This document shows, piece by piece, positions 54,864 to 64,000 of a DNA stretch of 64,000 nt (within the stretch, counting starts at the first letter, position 1; each line of letters opens with the position of its first letter). The notes beneath the pieces were generated by a model. It was given only the letters and a program-made list of their open reading frames with translations. It was not told the origin of the DNA and did not search any database. The DNA lies in assembly GCF_002950945.1 (NCBI RefSeq), contig NZ_CP012673.1:1550001-1614000 (forward strand), in the 5' to 3' direction. Source of the stretch: Sorangium cellulosum. GTDB taxonomy: Bacteria; Myxococcota_A; Polyangia; Polyangiales; Polyangiaceae. The translations under genes were made by a program, and so were the position numbers.

Positions 54864-56657
54864 TCACCGCCTGCGCTTCGCCAGCCCATAGCGGTTCATC
54901 TTCAGCACAAAAGTCCGCAGCGGCATGCTCAGCGCCTCCGCCGCCCTCGTCTGAACCCCTCCCACCGCGGCGAGCGCCTCCGCGATGCGCGTGCGCTCGA
55001 GCTCCCGGACCTCCTCCGCGAGCGGCCGGAACGTCCGGCCGGGACCCCCCGCAGGAGGCGCCGCCGGCGCCGCGGCAGGCGGCGCGCTCTCGGGAAGAGG
55101 AGAACCCTGCGGCGCGAGCGCCGCGGGGAGGTGCCTCCGCTCGATGATGCGCGTACCGACGGTCGCCGCGATGTACTCGACCACATTCTTCAGCTCGCGC
55201 ACATTGCCCGGCCAACCGTAGCTCGTGAACAGCTCCGTCGCCTCCGTCGACAACGCCATCTCCTCGCGCCCCGCACGCGCACACGCGTCGGCCAGGAAAG
55301 CCCGCGAGAGCGCGAGGATCTCGCGGGGACGCTCCCGGAGAGGGGGCAGGATCACCGTCGCCGCGCCGAGGCGATAATAGAGATCCTGCCGGAAGCGGCC
55401 CGCCTTGACCTCCGCCTGGAGATCCTTGTGCGTCGCCGCGACCAGGCGAATGTCGATCTCCCGCTCGCGCACGTCGCCCAGCCGGACGATCCTCCTGGTC
55501 TCGATCGCACGCAGGATCTTCGCCTGCGCGCTCGCCGAGAGATCGCCGATCTCGTCGAGGAAGACCGTCCCGCCGCTCCCGTGCTCCAGGAGCCCCGGCT
55601 TCGAGGCCACCGCGCCGGAGAACGCGCCGCGCTCGTAGCCGAACAGCTCGCTCTCGACCAGGCTCTCGGGCACCGCAGCGCAGTTGAGCGTCACGAGCGG
55701 GCGCTTCGCCCTCGGAGACCACTCGTGCAGCGCACGCGCCGCGCTCTCCTTTCCGGAGCCCGTCTCGCCGGTCACGAGCACCGGGAGATCCGTCGCCGCG
55801 AGACGCCGGATCAGGTCGAAGACGCGCACCATCGCGGCGTCGGCGAGCACCGTGCGCTGCCCGCCGAGCTCCAGCGTGGTCACCGCCTCCGCGGCGGTCG
55901 CCGCCTGGCCGGGCTTCGCGACCTCCGCCGCGGCGCGGGCCGACGCGACGAGCGTGTCCGCGTCGCACCCGTCCGCCGGCGCCGTGGCCACGCCGGCCTT
56001 CGGCGCCGGGGCGACGGCGTGCAGCACGTCCATCAGCCGCTGCACGGCGTCGTCCGCCGCCGCGGCGTCCGCCTCGGGCAAGAGCACGAGGAGCCGATCG
56101 TCGGCCTCGAACCCCGCGAAATCGGTCACCGCGAGCTCCCGCTCCAGCGCGCCGGCGACGGCCACACGCGCGGACGCCGACCCGAGCTGGACGGCGATCA
56201 CCGCCGCCGGACGATCGTGGCGCAACGATCGATCGATCTCCGCCTCGATCCTCCGCCGCAGCTCCGCAATGTCGAGGACCTGCCGGCTCTTCGCGGGGCG
56301 GGCGCACCGCATCACCACGACCGCGTCGCCGATCGACACCACGTCGCCCGAGCCGAGCGGCCTCGCGCCCTCCACACGGACGCCGTTCAGCAGGGTGCCG
56401 TTGCGGCTGCCGAGATCCACGAGCTGCGCGCGCCCGTCGAGCAGCACGACCTTCGCGTGCTCCCGCGACGCCGAGGTGTTGCGGAGGCGCACGTCAGCCC
56501 TGGGCCCGCGGCCGAGGAGCACCACGCCGCTGCGCGGAAGGTGAAGCATCGAGGACGAGCTCCCCTGCACGACGAGCAGGTACGACCCGCCCTCGTCGAC
56601 CCCGCGTGGCGCGTCGTCTGTTCGGGTCGGACCGTAGGACGCCGTTGCCTCGCTCAT
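54864..56657 (-). CDS. FHA-domain sigma-54-dependent transcriptional activator
   Basis: 597 residues from the ATG at 56657 (GAGAGG upstream). An N-terminal FHA domain (LLGRGPRADV, ASREHAKV, DLGSRNGTLLNG) is followed by a GGDEF-like or unknown alpha/beta region at about 115-230. The AAA+ domain has Walker A VTGETGSGKESAARAL, the loop ELFGYERGAFSGA, VFLDEIGDLSASAQAKILRA and YGWPGNVRELKNVVEY. The C-terminal Fis HTH is VGGVQTRAAEALSMPLRTFV. The sigma-54-contacting loop reads GAFSGA instead of GAFTGA. The FHA domain would be switched by a Ser/Thr kinase, and one is encoded divergently 150 bp away. Confidence 0.93.
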   Translation of the reverse strand: MSEATASYGPTRTDDAPRGVDEGGSYLLVVQGSSSSMLHLPRSGVVLLGRGPRADVRLRNTSASREHAKVVLLDGRAQLVDLGSRNGTLLNGVRVEGARPLGSGDVVSIGDAVVVMRCARPAKSRQVLDIAELRRRIEAEIDRSLRHDRPAAVIAVQLGSASARVAVAGALERELAVTDFAGFEADDRLLVLLPEADAAAADDAVQRLMDVLHAVAPAPKAGVATAPADGCDADTLVASARAAAEVAKPGQAATAAEAVTTLELGGQRTVLADAAMVRVFDLIRRLAATDLPVLVTGETGSGKESAARALHEWSPRAKRPLVTLNCAAVPESLVESELFGYERGAFSGAVASKPGLLEHGSGGTVFLDEIGDLSASAQAKILRAIETRRIVRLGDVREREIDIRLVAATHKDLQAEVKAGRFRQDLYYRLGAATVILPPLRERPREILALSRAFLADACARAGREEMALSTEATELFTSYGWPGNVRELKNVVEYIAATVGTRIIERRHLPAALAPQGSPLPESAPPAAAPAAPPAGGPGRTFRPLAEEVRELERTRIAEALAAVGGVQTRAAEALSMPLRTFVLKMNRYGLAKRRR

Positions 56658-56807
56658 CCTCTCGCCCTCGCGGCCGACTGTCTCATCCGGCGAAAGCGCG
56701 CGCAAGGCTCGCGCTCGGCGCGGAAACGCGCCCGCGCAAAGGCAAGAACCTCGACCCGCTGCATGGTACGCTCGCCGCACGCAGGCCGCCCAATGCAGGG
56801 CGATTGG

Positions 56808-59800
56808 ATGCAGAGGACGCTCTCCAGCACGGCGCGATTCACGATCGGCCGCCGCCTCGGCGAGGGATCGTTCGGCGCCGTCTACGAGGCGCAGGACCGC
56901 GAGCGGGGCGCGCGCGTCGCCCTGAAATCGCTCCACCGCCTCGATCCCGTCGCGCTCTACCGGTTCAAGCGCGAGTTCCGGGCCCTGTCCGAGGTCGTCC
57001 ACCCGAACCTGGTCGCGCTCCACGAGCTGTTCTCCGAGGGCAATCAATGGTTCTTCTCGATGGACCTCATCGAGGGCACCGATTTCCTCTCCGCCGTGCG
57101 CGGCGGCCCCTCCGCGCGCGGCCCCGGCCGCGACGATCCGGACGCCACGGATGCTACCGCCTCGTCGACGTCGTCCGCCCCGGAGCCGGCCGCCTCGTCG
57201 ACGTTGTCCGCCCCGGAGCCGGCCGCCTCGTCGACGTCTCCCCCTGCGGCCGCTCCCGCTGACGGCGACGGGGGCGCGGCCGCGGCGCCGCCGCCGTCCT
57301 GGGGTCCGCTGAGGAGCGCGCTTCTCCAGCTCGCCCAGGGCCTCGCCGCGCTCCACGACGCCGGCAAGCTCCACCGCGACCTGAAGCCGTCGAACGTGCT
57401 GGTGACGCGCGAGGGCCGGGTCGTCATCCTCGACTTCGGCCTGGTCACGGAGCTCTCGGCGGGATCGCTCGACCAGAGCGGCAACCACATCGCGGGGACC
57501 CCGGCGTACATGGCCCCGGAACAGGCGACGGGCGAACCGCTGTCCCCCGCCTGCGACTGGTACGCGGTGGGCGTCATGCTCCACGAGGCGCTCATCGGCC
57601 GGAGGCCGTTCGAGGGAGGGGCGCTCGACGTCCTCATGCAAAAACAGCGGGAGCAGCCGCCTGCCCCGAGCGCCCTCGCGCCGGGCATCCCGCCGGACCT
57701 CGACACGCTCTGCGCGGAGCTCCTGCGGCGCGACCCCCGCGAGCGGCCCCCGGCGCCCGAGGTGCTCCGGCGCCTCCAGCCGCCGCACGGCGACGCCGGC
57801 GCGCAGCAGCGCGCGGCGGCGCCCAGCGGCAGCAGCAGCGCGCCGACCGGGCCGACCGGCAACGCGCCGTTCGTCGGGCGGCAGCAGCACCTCGAGGCGC
57901 TGCGCGCCGCCTTCGAGCGGGCCAGGGGCGGCAGGGCGACCATTTTGCACCTCCACGGCACCTCGGGCATGGGCAAGACCGCCCTCGTCCGGCGCTTCCT
58001 CGACGAGCTCGCGCGCGCGGCGCACGCGGTGGTCCTCGAGGGGCGGTGCTACGAGCGGGAGTCCGTCCCCTACAAGGCCGTCGACAGCCTGATCGACGCG
58101 CTCAGCCGCCACCTCGCGCGCCTCCCCAGGGCGGAGGCCGCCGAGCTCATGCCGCGCGACGTACACGCGGTCGTGCGCCTCTTCCCCGTGCTCGGCCGGG
58201 TCGACGCGATCGCCCGGGCGCCGCGGCGCGAGGTGGAGCCGCCGGACGCCCGGGAGCTCCGCCGGCGCGGGTTCGCCGCGCTCCGCGAGATGCTCGCGCG
58301 GATCGCGGATCGACGGCCGCTCGTCCTGTTCATCGACGACCTCCAGTGGGGAGACGCCGACAGCGCCGCGCTGCTCACCGACCTCCTCCGCCAGCCCGAC
58401 GCCCCCGCGCTGCTCCTGCTCCTCTGCTACCGGAGCGAGGACGCCGAGCGGAGCGAGCTCGTGGTGCGGCTGCTCCCGCCCGCCCCGAACGACACGGGCG
58501 CGGACGCGGGCGACGTGTGCACCCTCGCGGTCGGCGCGCTCACGCCCGAGGAGGGGCGCGCCCTCGCGCTGACCCTGCTCGGCGGCGGCGACCGGGCCGC
58601 GGCGCAGGCCGGCGCGATCGCGGCGGAGGCGGAGGGGAACCCGTTCTTCGTGCTCGAGCTGTCGCGCGACGTGCAGGGGCGCGCCGGGCCGGGATCGCCG
58701 CGGAGCGGCGCGGGCGGCGGCGAGGCCGGCGGCGACGGCGGCGGCGTCCGGCTGGCGACGGTCCTCGCGAACCGCCTCCTGCGCCTGCCCGAAGGGGCGC
58801 GGCGCCTGCTCGAGGTCGTCGCGGTGTCGGGCAAGCCGCTCGGCCGCCGCGCCGCCCAGCAGGCCGCCGCGCTCACCCCCGAGGAGGAGCAGGCCGCGAT
58901 CGCGGCGCTCCGGGCCGGCAACGTCATCCGCTCCCGGGGCCAGCGCGACGAGCAGGAGCTCGAGACGTTCCACGACCGCATCCGCGAGACGGTCCTCGCG
59001 CAGCTCGGCGCCGCGGAGCTCGAGGGGGTGCACCTCGGGCTCGCCGCCGTCCTGGAGGCGTCGGGGCGGGTCGAGCCGGACGTGCTCGCCCTGCACTTCC
59101 GCCGCGGCGGGCGCGTCGACAAGGCGGCCGAGTACGCGATCCAGGCGGGCGACCGCGCGGCCGAGGCGCTCGCGTTCGATCGCGCCGCCGAGCACTACGC
59201 CGCCGCGCTCGAGGCGGCGCCGGGCGGCGCGGAGGAGGTGCGCGCGCTGCGGATCAAGCTCGGCGACGCCCTGCGCAACGCCGGCCGCGGGGCGGAGGCG
59301 GCCCGGGAGTACGCCGCCGCGGCCGAGGGGGCGACGCCGGAGGAGAGCCTCGACCTCCGGCGGTGCGCCGCCGAGCAGCTGCTCCTGAGCGGGCACATGG
59401 AGGAGGGCAGGCGCGCGCTCCGGGGCGTGCTCGCCACGGTGGGCATGCGGCTGCTCGAGCGCCAGTGGGTGGTGCTGCTCTCGCTCCTGTTCTGGCGCCT
59501 CCTCCTCCGCCTCCGCGGGCTCCGCTTCCGGGAGCGCGACGCGCGCGATCTGCCGGCCGAGACCCTCACGCGCCTCGACATCTGCCGGTCGGCGGCGGTC
59601 GGGCTCTCGATGGCCGACGTCCTCCAAGGCGCCGCGTTCCAGGCGAGGTACCTCTTCCTGGCGCTCCGCGCGGGCGAGCCCTACCGCCTCGCCCGCGCGC
59701 TCGCGGCCGAGGTCGGGCAGTTCGGCACCGACCACGTCGCGGGGCGGCGCGTGGCGCACCGGATCCACGGCATGGCGGCGGCGCTCGCGGAGAAGGTCGG

Positions 59801-60725
59801 CGATCCGTACCTCGTCGCCGTCAACAAGGGCATGCTCGGGGTCGTCGAGAGCCTCTCCGGGCGCTGGGCCGAGGGCCTCGCGCTCTGCCGGGAGGCCGAG
59901 GATCTGCTGCGCGCGCGCTGCGCGGGCGTCGCCTGGGAGCTCGGCACGGTCAGCCGGTTCATGATGGTGGCCCACTACCACCGCGGGGAGCTCGACGCGC
60001 TGGCCCGCCTGGCGGCGCCGCGCTGCGCCGACGCGGACGCCCGCGGCGACCTCTACGCCGCCAGCTTCTTCCGGGTGGGGCTCACGTACATCGTGTTGCT
60101 CGCCGCGGACCGGCCGGACGCCGCGCGCGACGAGGTGCTCGGCGCCATGGCGCGCTGGCCGCGCCGCGCGTTCGACCACCTCGACTGCCTGGAGACCATG
60201 GCGCTCGGGCGCATCGACGTCTACGCGGGGGCGCCGCTCGCGGCGTGGCGGCGGATCAACGACCGCTGGCGCAAGATCGCCTGGTCCTTCCTGCCCAGGT
60301 TCCAGTACTACCGCGCCCTCATCCACCACCTGCGCGCGTCCGCGGCGCTGGAGGCGGCCGCGCGCGAGGGCGCCGGCGACGCCCGCCTCGCGGAGGCCCT
60401 GCGCCGCGCGGCGGAGCGGGACGCGCGGCGGCTCGCGCGCGAGGGCGCGCCGTGGATCGATCCGATGGCGATGTCCCTGCGCGCCGCCATCGCGGCGCAG
60501 CGGGGTCAGACCGCCGCGGCGCTCTCGCTCCTCGAGGCGGCCGGGGCCGCGTTCGACGCGTGCGAGATGGCCCTGTTCGCCGCCTGTACGCGCCGCCGCC
60601 GCGGCCAGCTGCTCGGCGGGGAGGAGGGCCGCGCCCTCATCCAGGCCGCGGACGCCTGGATGGCGGGCCGGGGCATCAAGAACCCTGCCCGCATGGCGGC
60701 GATCTTCGCGCCGGGGTTCCGGTGA
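56808..60725 (+). CDS. Ser/Thr protein kinase fused to AAA ATPase and TPR-like region
   Basis: About 1305 residues from the ATG at 56808 (AGGG upstream); ATGs at 56793 and 56763 are alternatives. Kinase domain: RRLGEGSFGAVYEAQDRERG, catalytic Lys in VALKSL, HRDLKPSNVLVT, ILDFGLVTEL and GTPAYMAPEQ. An Ala/Ser/Pro insert of about 50 residues, encoded by a 33-bp repeat, interrupts the N-lobe/C-lobe joint. The ATPase follows (HLHGTSGMGKTALVRRFL, LFIDDLQWGDADSAALL), then about 750 residues of helical TPR-like repeats. This is the common myxobacterial sensor-kinase layout. Its 3' end overlaps the convergent paralogue by 50 bp. Confidence 0.92.
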   Translation: MQRTLSSTARFTIGRRLGEGSFGAVYEAQDRERGARVALKSLHRLDPVALYRFKREFRALSEVVHPNLVALHELFSEGNQWFFSMDLIEGTDFLSAVRGGPSARGPGRDDPDATDATASSTSSAPEPAASSTLSAPEPAASSTSPPAAAPADGDGGAAAAPPPSWGPLRSALLQLAQGLAALHDAGKLHRDLKPSNVLVTREGRVVILDFGLVTELSAGSLDQSGNHIAGTPAYMAPEQATGEPLSPACDWYAVGVMLHEALIGRRPFEGGALDVLMQKQREQPPAPSALAPGIPPDLDTLCAELLRRDPRERPPAPEVLRRLQPPHGDAGAQQRAAAPSGSSSAPTGPTGNAPFVGRQQHLEALRAAFERARGGRATILHLHGTSGMGKTALVRRFLDELARAAHAVVLEGRCYERESVPYKAVDSLIDALSRHLARLPRAEAAELMPRDVHAVVRLFPVLGRVDAIARAPRREVEPPDARELRRRGFAALREMLARIADRRPLVLFIDDLQWGDADSAALLTDLLRQPDAPALLLLLCYRSEDAERSELVVRLLPPAPNDTGADAGDVCTLAVGALTPEEGRALALTLLGGGDRAAAQAGAIAAEAEGNPFFVLELSRDVQGRAGPGSPRSGAGGGEAGGDGGGVRLATVLANRLLRLPEGARRLLEVVAVSGKPLGRRAAQQAAALTPEEEQAAIAALRAGNVIRSRGQRDEQELETFHDRIRETVLAQLGAAELEGVHLGLAAVLEASGRVEPDVLALHFRRGGRVDKAAEYAIQAGDRAAEALAFDRAAEHYAAALEAAPGGAEEVRALRIKLGDALRNAGRGAEAAREYAAAAEGATPEESLDLRRCAAEQLLLSGHMEEGRRALRGVLATVGMRLLERQWVVLLSLLFWRLLLRLRGLRFRERDARDLPAETLTRLDICRSAAVGLSMADVLQGAAFQARYLFLALRAGEPYRLARALAAEVGQFGTDHVAGRRVAHRIHGMAAALAEKVGDPYLVAVNKGMLGVVESLSGRWAEGLALCREAEDLLRARCAGVAWELGTVSRFMMVAHYHRGELDALARLAAPRCADADARGDLYAASFFRVGLTYIVLLAADRPDAARDEVLGAMARWPRRAFDHLDCLETMALGRIDVYAGAPLAAWRRINDRWRKIAWSFLPRFQYYRALIHHLRASAALEAAAREGAGDARLAEALRRAAERDARRLAREGAPWIDPMAMSLRAAIAAQRGQTAAALSLLEAAGAAFDACEMALFAACTRRRRGQLLGGEEGRALIQAADAWMAGRGIKNPARMAAIFAPGFR
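57157..57238. repeat. 33-bp tandem repeat inside the kinase gene, 2.5 copies
   Basis: The unit starts CCGCCTCGTCGACG and ends GCCCCGGAGCCGG, at 57157-57189, 57190-57222 and 57223-57238 (partial). It encodes Ala-Ser-Ser-Thr plus Ala-Pro-Glu-Pro repeats in the kinase insert. Confidence 0.9.
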
Positions 60726-62382
60726 GGTCGATCTCCACGGCGCGCACCGCGGCCATCGCCGGGGAGGCCCGGAGCGCCGAGAGCAGCGGGCTCGTCCCGG
60801 CGTCCTCGGCGCGGCAGGCGACGATCAGCAGGAGCGCGGCCGGGTCCGGGGAGGCCATGACCTCTGCGAGCAGCGCCGCGCTGTCCGCGTCGCCCCACTG
60901 GGCGTCGTCGATGGCGACGATCACGGGCCGCCGGTCGGAGATCCGCCCGAGCAGGTCGCGCAGCGCGGCCGACGCGCGCGCCCGGAGCCGCGCCTCGCCC
61001 TCGTCGGCCGCGCCGCGCGGCGCCCCGTTCACGGCCGGGACACGCGCGAGCACGGGAAAGACGCGGGCGAGCGCGGCGGCGCCGCGGGGCATGAGCGCGG
61101 CGGCCTCCGCCCGCGGGAGCCGCACGAGGTGGCGGCTGAGCGCGTCGATCGCGCCGTCGAGCGCCTTGAACGGCACCTGCTCGCGCTCGTGGCACCTGCT
61201 CGAGAGGACGAGCGCGTCCTCCGCGGCCTCGCTGTCGAGGAACGCGCGCACGAGCGCGCTCTTCCCCGCGCCCGCGGCGCCCTGGACGAGGACGAGGCCG
61301 GGCCGCCCCTCTCGCACCAGCGCGAGCGCGTCAGCGAGCGCCGTCCATGGCGCGCCGCGATCGTCCAGGGCCGCCGGCGCGGGGCTCGCCGGCGCGGGGC
61401 TCGCCGGCGCGAAGGGCGCGGGCGCGGCAGACGCCGCCGCGAGGCCGCCCGCCGCGTCGAGCCGCCGGATCACCTCGGGCCCGGCGGGGCGCCGCGCCGG
61501 CGACGTGTGCAGGAGGTCGGCCGCCAGGCTGGCGAGGTCGTCAGGCGCCCACGGCGCGACGTCGCGCAGCCGCGGGGGCTCGGCGCGCTGCTTCTCGGCG
61601 AGGATCTGGAGGGGGGTCCCCGTATACGGCGGCTTGCCTGCCAGCGCCTCGAAGAGCATCACGCCGAGCGCGTACCAGTCGGCGCTCGGCGTGACGGCGC
61701 TCGATCCCATCTGCTCCGGCGCCATGTAGCGCGGCGTCCCGACGATCTGCTCGGCGTCGGTCGCGTGTTGCCCGCTGTGGGAGAGGCGCGAGGCGAGGCC
61801 GAAATCGAGCACGACGGCGCGCCCCTCGGGCGTGACGAGCACGTTGGAGGGCTTGAGGTCGCGGTGGATGAGCCGCGCCTCGTGCACCGCCTGGAGCGCC
61901 CGGGCGACCTGGACGAGCGAGGACCACACCCGCCCGAGATCGGCGCGCGCCTCCGGGCCTCCGGCGCGGACATGGATGGAGGCAGGCCAGAGCGCGTTCG
62001 GCGCTTCCAGCGTGGCGTCGAGGTCGACGCCCTCGTCCGGCGGCGCGGTGCTCGCCAGGCTGGGCGGCGTGGCGGCGCCCTCGGCGGTGTCCTGCCGGCG
62101 CACGTAGGTGAGCCAGTCGACCCCGCGCACGAGCTCCATGGTGAAGAACCACTCGCCTCCGCTGCCGATGAGGTCATGGAGCCGGACGAGGCTCGGGTGC
62201 GCGATGTCCGCGAGCGCCCGGAACTCCTTCTTGAAGCGGTAGAGCGCCGAGGCGTCGACGCGCGCGAGCGTCTTCAGGGCGACCCGCTCGCCGCGCTCGC
62301 GGTCGAGCGCCTCGTACACGATCCCGAAGCCACCTGCCCCGAGCCGCCGGAGGATCTGAAAGCGCTCGGGGAGTTGCGGCAT
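60676..62382 (-). CDS. Ser/Thr protein kinase with truncated AAA ATPase domain
   Basis: 568 residues from the ATG at 62382 (MPQLPERFQILRRLGAGGFG). Kinase motifs are VYEALDRERGERVALKTL, LIHRDLKPSNVLVT, VVLDFGLASRL and GTPRYMAPEQM, then ATPase motifs VLVQGAAGAGKSALVRAFLD and VIVAIDDAQWGDADSAALLA. It is clearly a paralogue of the plus-strand kinase, but it ends shortly after ATPase strand 4 (AVEIDLTGTPARRSPPCGQG), exactly where it meets the convergent gene. The TPR-like part of about 750 residues is missing. It may be functional as a kinase, or be a product of a deletion. Confidence 0.88.
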   Translation of the reverse strand: MPQLPERFQILRRLGAGGFGIVYEALDRERGERVALKTLARVDASALYRFKKEFRALADIAHPSLVRLHDLIGSGGEWFFTMELVRGVDWLTYVRRQDTAEGAATPPSLASTAPPDEGVDLDATLEAPNALWPASIHVRAGGPEARADLGRVWSSLVQVARALQAVHEARLIHRDLKPSNVLVTPEGRAVVLDFGLASRLSHSGQHATDAEQIVGTPRYMAPEQMGSSAVTPSADWYALGVMLFEALAGKPPYTGTPLQILAEKQRAEPPRLRDVAPWAPDDLASLAADLLHTSPARRPAGPEVIRRLDAAGGLAAASAAPAPFAPASPAPASPAPAALDDRGAPWTALADALALVREGRPGLVLVQGAAGAGKSALVRAFLDSEAAEDALVLSSRCHEREQVPFKALDGAIDALSRHLVRLPRAEAAALMPRGAAALARVFPVLARVPAVNGAPRGAADEGEARLRARASAALRDLLGRISDRRPVIVAIDDAQWGDADSAALLAEVMASPDPAALLLIVACRAEDAGTSPLLSALRASPAMAAVRAVEIDLTGTPARRSPPCGQGS

Positions 62383-62549
62383 GGGGGGCTGCGCGGCGGG
62401 AGATCTCGTATCGCTATCGTACCGGCCGCGGCGCAGGGCGGCCACTCCGAAGCGGGCGCTCTTCGAGGTCGATTGACAATGCCCCGGCGGCTCCCGCATC
62501 CTGACCCTCCCGCAGCGATCTCCGAGACCTTCGCCCGCAGGAAGATGCC

Positions 62550-64000
62550 ATGAGCACCGTTCTTCACCGTCTGGATGAGTGGGCCCGCGAGTCCCCCGAC
62601 GCGCCGGCTCAGCGTTACAAGTCCCAGGGCGAATGGAGGACGCTGACCGCGCGCGACTTCCGCGACCGCGTCCACCACCTGGCGCTGTTCCTCGAGTCGA
62701 AGGGCTTCGACGCGAGCCAGATCGGGGCGATCCTCTCGTACAACTGTCCTCCGTGGGTGCACGTCGATCTGGCGGCGCTGCTCGTCGGGGGCAAGTCGGC
62801 GGGGCTCTACCCGAACTCCACCGCGAAAGACATCCAGTACATCATGACGCACACCGAGGCGACGCTGCTGTCGGTGCAGAACAAGGAGTATTTTCAGAAG
62901 ATCTCCGGGGAGAAGGGCGAGTCCGCTGTCCCTGACAGCGTGCGGTGGATCCTTGTCTTCGACGGCGACACGTCGATCTCGCCGAAGGCGATCGCGTACG
63001 AGCAGGCGCTCGCCGAGGGCCGGGCGCTCGCGCAGCAGCCGGGCGCGAAGACGTACGCCGATTATCTCTCCAGGATCGACCCCAGGGCCGGAGCGTTCCT
63101 GATCTACACCTCGGGGACGACGGGCAATCCCAAGGGGGCGATGCTGTCGCACGACAACCTGGCCTACACGTCCGACCTGGTCGTGAAGTACTGGGGTCTG
63201 CCGTTCGCGCGCGGCTCGATGTTCTCGTTCCTCCCGCTCTGCCACGTCGCCGAGAAGCTGCAGAACGTGGGGGTCGGCACCACCCAGCGTTACACCGTCA
63301 ACTTCTGTTCGAAGTTCGAGAACGTCTCGACCGAGCTCCCCGACGTGCAGCCCACGCTGCTGCTCTGCGTGCCGCGGCTCTGGGAGAAGATGATGGAAGG
63401 GGTGATGGCGAAGGTGCGCGGCGGCAAGGGGGCCAAGAAGAAGCTCGCCGAGTGGGCGCTCGCGGTCGGCGCCCGCGTGGCGGAGGCGCGGTATGCGAAG
63501 CGCGCGCCGAGCCCGCTCGACGTGCTGCAGCTGAAGCTCGCCGACAAGCTCGTGCTGAACAAGGTGCGCGGGGCGCTCGGCCTGGGCAAGGCCGAGGTGC
63601 TCGCCTCGGGCGCGGCGGCGCTCGCGCCGCACATCGCGACGTGGTTCCGCGCGCTCGGCCTCGAGATCCTCGAGGATTTCGGCCAGACCGAGTCGACCGG
63701 CGTCATCTCCATGACCGAGCCTGGCGTCGAGAGCGCGGGCACCGTGGGCAAGCCCGTTCCGGGCGTCGAGTTCAAGCTGGCCGAGGACGGCGAGATCCTG
63801 ACGCGCGGCCGGCACGTGTTCGTGGGTTACTACAAGGACGAGGCGGCGACGCAGGCCACGCTCGAGGACGGCTGGCTGCACACGGGCGATCTGGGCGAGT
63901 GGAACGAGCGCGGGCAGCTCAAGATCCGCGGCCGCAAGAAGGAGATCCTGAAGACGTCGGGCGGCAAGATGATCGCGCCGCTCCCCATCGAGGAGAAGCT
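62550..64000 (+). CDS. AMP-dependent long-chain acyl-CoA synthetase (partial, C-terminus missing)
   Basis: 483 residues are visible from the ATG at 62550 (AGGAAG upstream); the gene runs off the right edge. The AMP-binding signature FLIYTSGTTGNPKGAMLSHD is present, with DFGQTESTGVISM, the acidic GWLHTGDLGEWNERG and the hinge IRGRKKEILKTSGGKMIAPL. This is the FadD15-like group, which activates fatty acids to acyl-CoA using ATP. Only the last part of the C-terminal lid domain is missing. It is divergent from the truncated kinase. Confidence 0.93.
   Translation, partial: MSTVLHRLDEWARESPDAPAQRYKSQGEWRTLTARDFRDRVHHLALFLESKGFDASQIGAILSYNCPPWVHVDLAALLVGGKSAGLYPNSTAKDIQYIMTHTEATLLSVQNKEYFQKISGEKGESAVPDSVRWILVFDGDTSISPKAIAYEQALAEGRALAQQPGAKTYADYLSRIDPRAGAFLIYTSGTTGNPKGAMLSHDNLAYTSDLVVKYWGLPFARGSMFSFLPLCHVAEKLQNVGVGTTQRYTVNFCSKFENVSTELPDVQPTLLLCVPRLWEKMMEGVMAKVRGGKGAKKKLAEWALAVGARVAEARYAKRAPSPLDVLQLKLADKLVLNKVRGALGLGKAEVLASGAAALAPHIATWFRALGLEILEDFGQTESTGVISMTEPGVESAGTVGKPVPGVEFKLAEDGEILTRGRHVFVGYYKDEAATQATLEDGWLHTGDLGEWNERGQLKIRGRKKEILKTSGGKMIAPLPIEEK

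Noticed and set aside
54864-60725. Uninterrupted frames of more than 5 kb on both strands across the two kinase/activator genes
   Set aside because: They arise from extreme third-position GC. Domain content shows that each is a real gene for only part of its length.

Overview
The window is high-GC DNA that looks like a myxobacterial chromosome of the Sorangium/Polyangiales type. The evidence is third-position GC so strong that long spurious frames open on every strand, many cysteine-rich lipoproteins, Ser/Thr kinases fused to AAA ATPases, an FHA/sigma-54 activator, partner-switching regulators and a plant-polysaccharide lyase. The species call is inference. I see no rRNA, tRNA, CRISPR array, intact insertion sequence or phage.

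Region 1 (1-3003, minus strand) is an ebo-type operon, eboD-eboE-eboC, whose genes overlap by 4 nt at each junction; eboC runs off the left edge.

Region 2 (3263-24813) is an exopolysaccharide locus of the Wzx/Wzy type. It holds a short outer-membrane export (OPX) lipoprotein, a flippase, a nucleotide-sugar dehydrogenase, an outer-membrane beta-barrel, a BY-kinase-like ATPase, a Wzz-type co-polymerase, an initiating sugar-phosphate transferase, a Wzy-like polymerase, an SGNH-like protein, a heparinase-type lyase, an epimerase, a Gfo/Idh/MocA oxidoreductase and a GT4 glycosyltransferase. Set among them are an FHA-SpoIIE phosphatase, a STAS antagonist and an RsbW-like kinase, which suggests that a partner-switching circuit controls the locus. 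A further SpoIIAA-like gene follows at 25106.

Region 3 (25484-35334) holds a translationally coupled pair, a double ATP-grasp protein plus an S58 (DmpA/BapA-type) peptidase. These are followed by a PcrA/UvrD helicase, an animal-type haem peroxidase and a PEGA-like membrane protein.

Region 4 (35335-53517) is accessory. It has cysteine-rich lipoproteins, a patch that looks lower in GC with two unknown genes (36.6-37.9 kb), an MBL-fold hydrolase, an AmpG-like permease, a cell-wall amidase, Lon protease, an alpha/beta hydrolase, a stand-alone NFACT-R protein, a CotH-family lipoprotein, a truncated glutathione S-transferase, a PL3 pectate lyase, a MOSC protein, an NmrA-like protein and a duplicated cysteine-rich domain protein.

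Region 5 (53518-64000) is regulatory. It has an ECF-like sigma factor, an FHA/sigma-54 activator and two tail-to-tail Ser/Thr kinase-ATPase paralogues, one of them truncated. An acyl-CoA synthetase runs off the right edge.

Non-coding DNA is rich in structure. Two large inverted elements built from simple repeats (40438-40913 and 54345-54630) share one architecture. There is a nested palindrome at 25507-25581, several perfect hairpins with 3-nt loops, and tandem repeats with 13-, 20- and 33-bp units.
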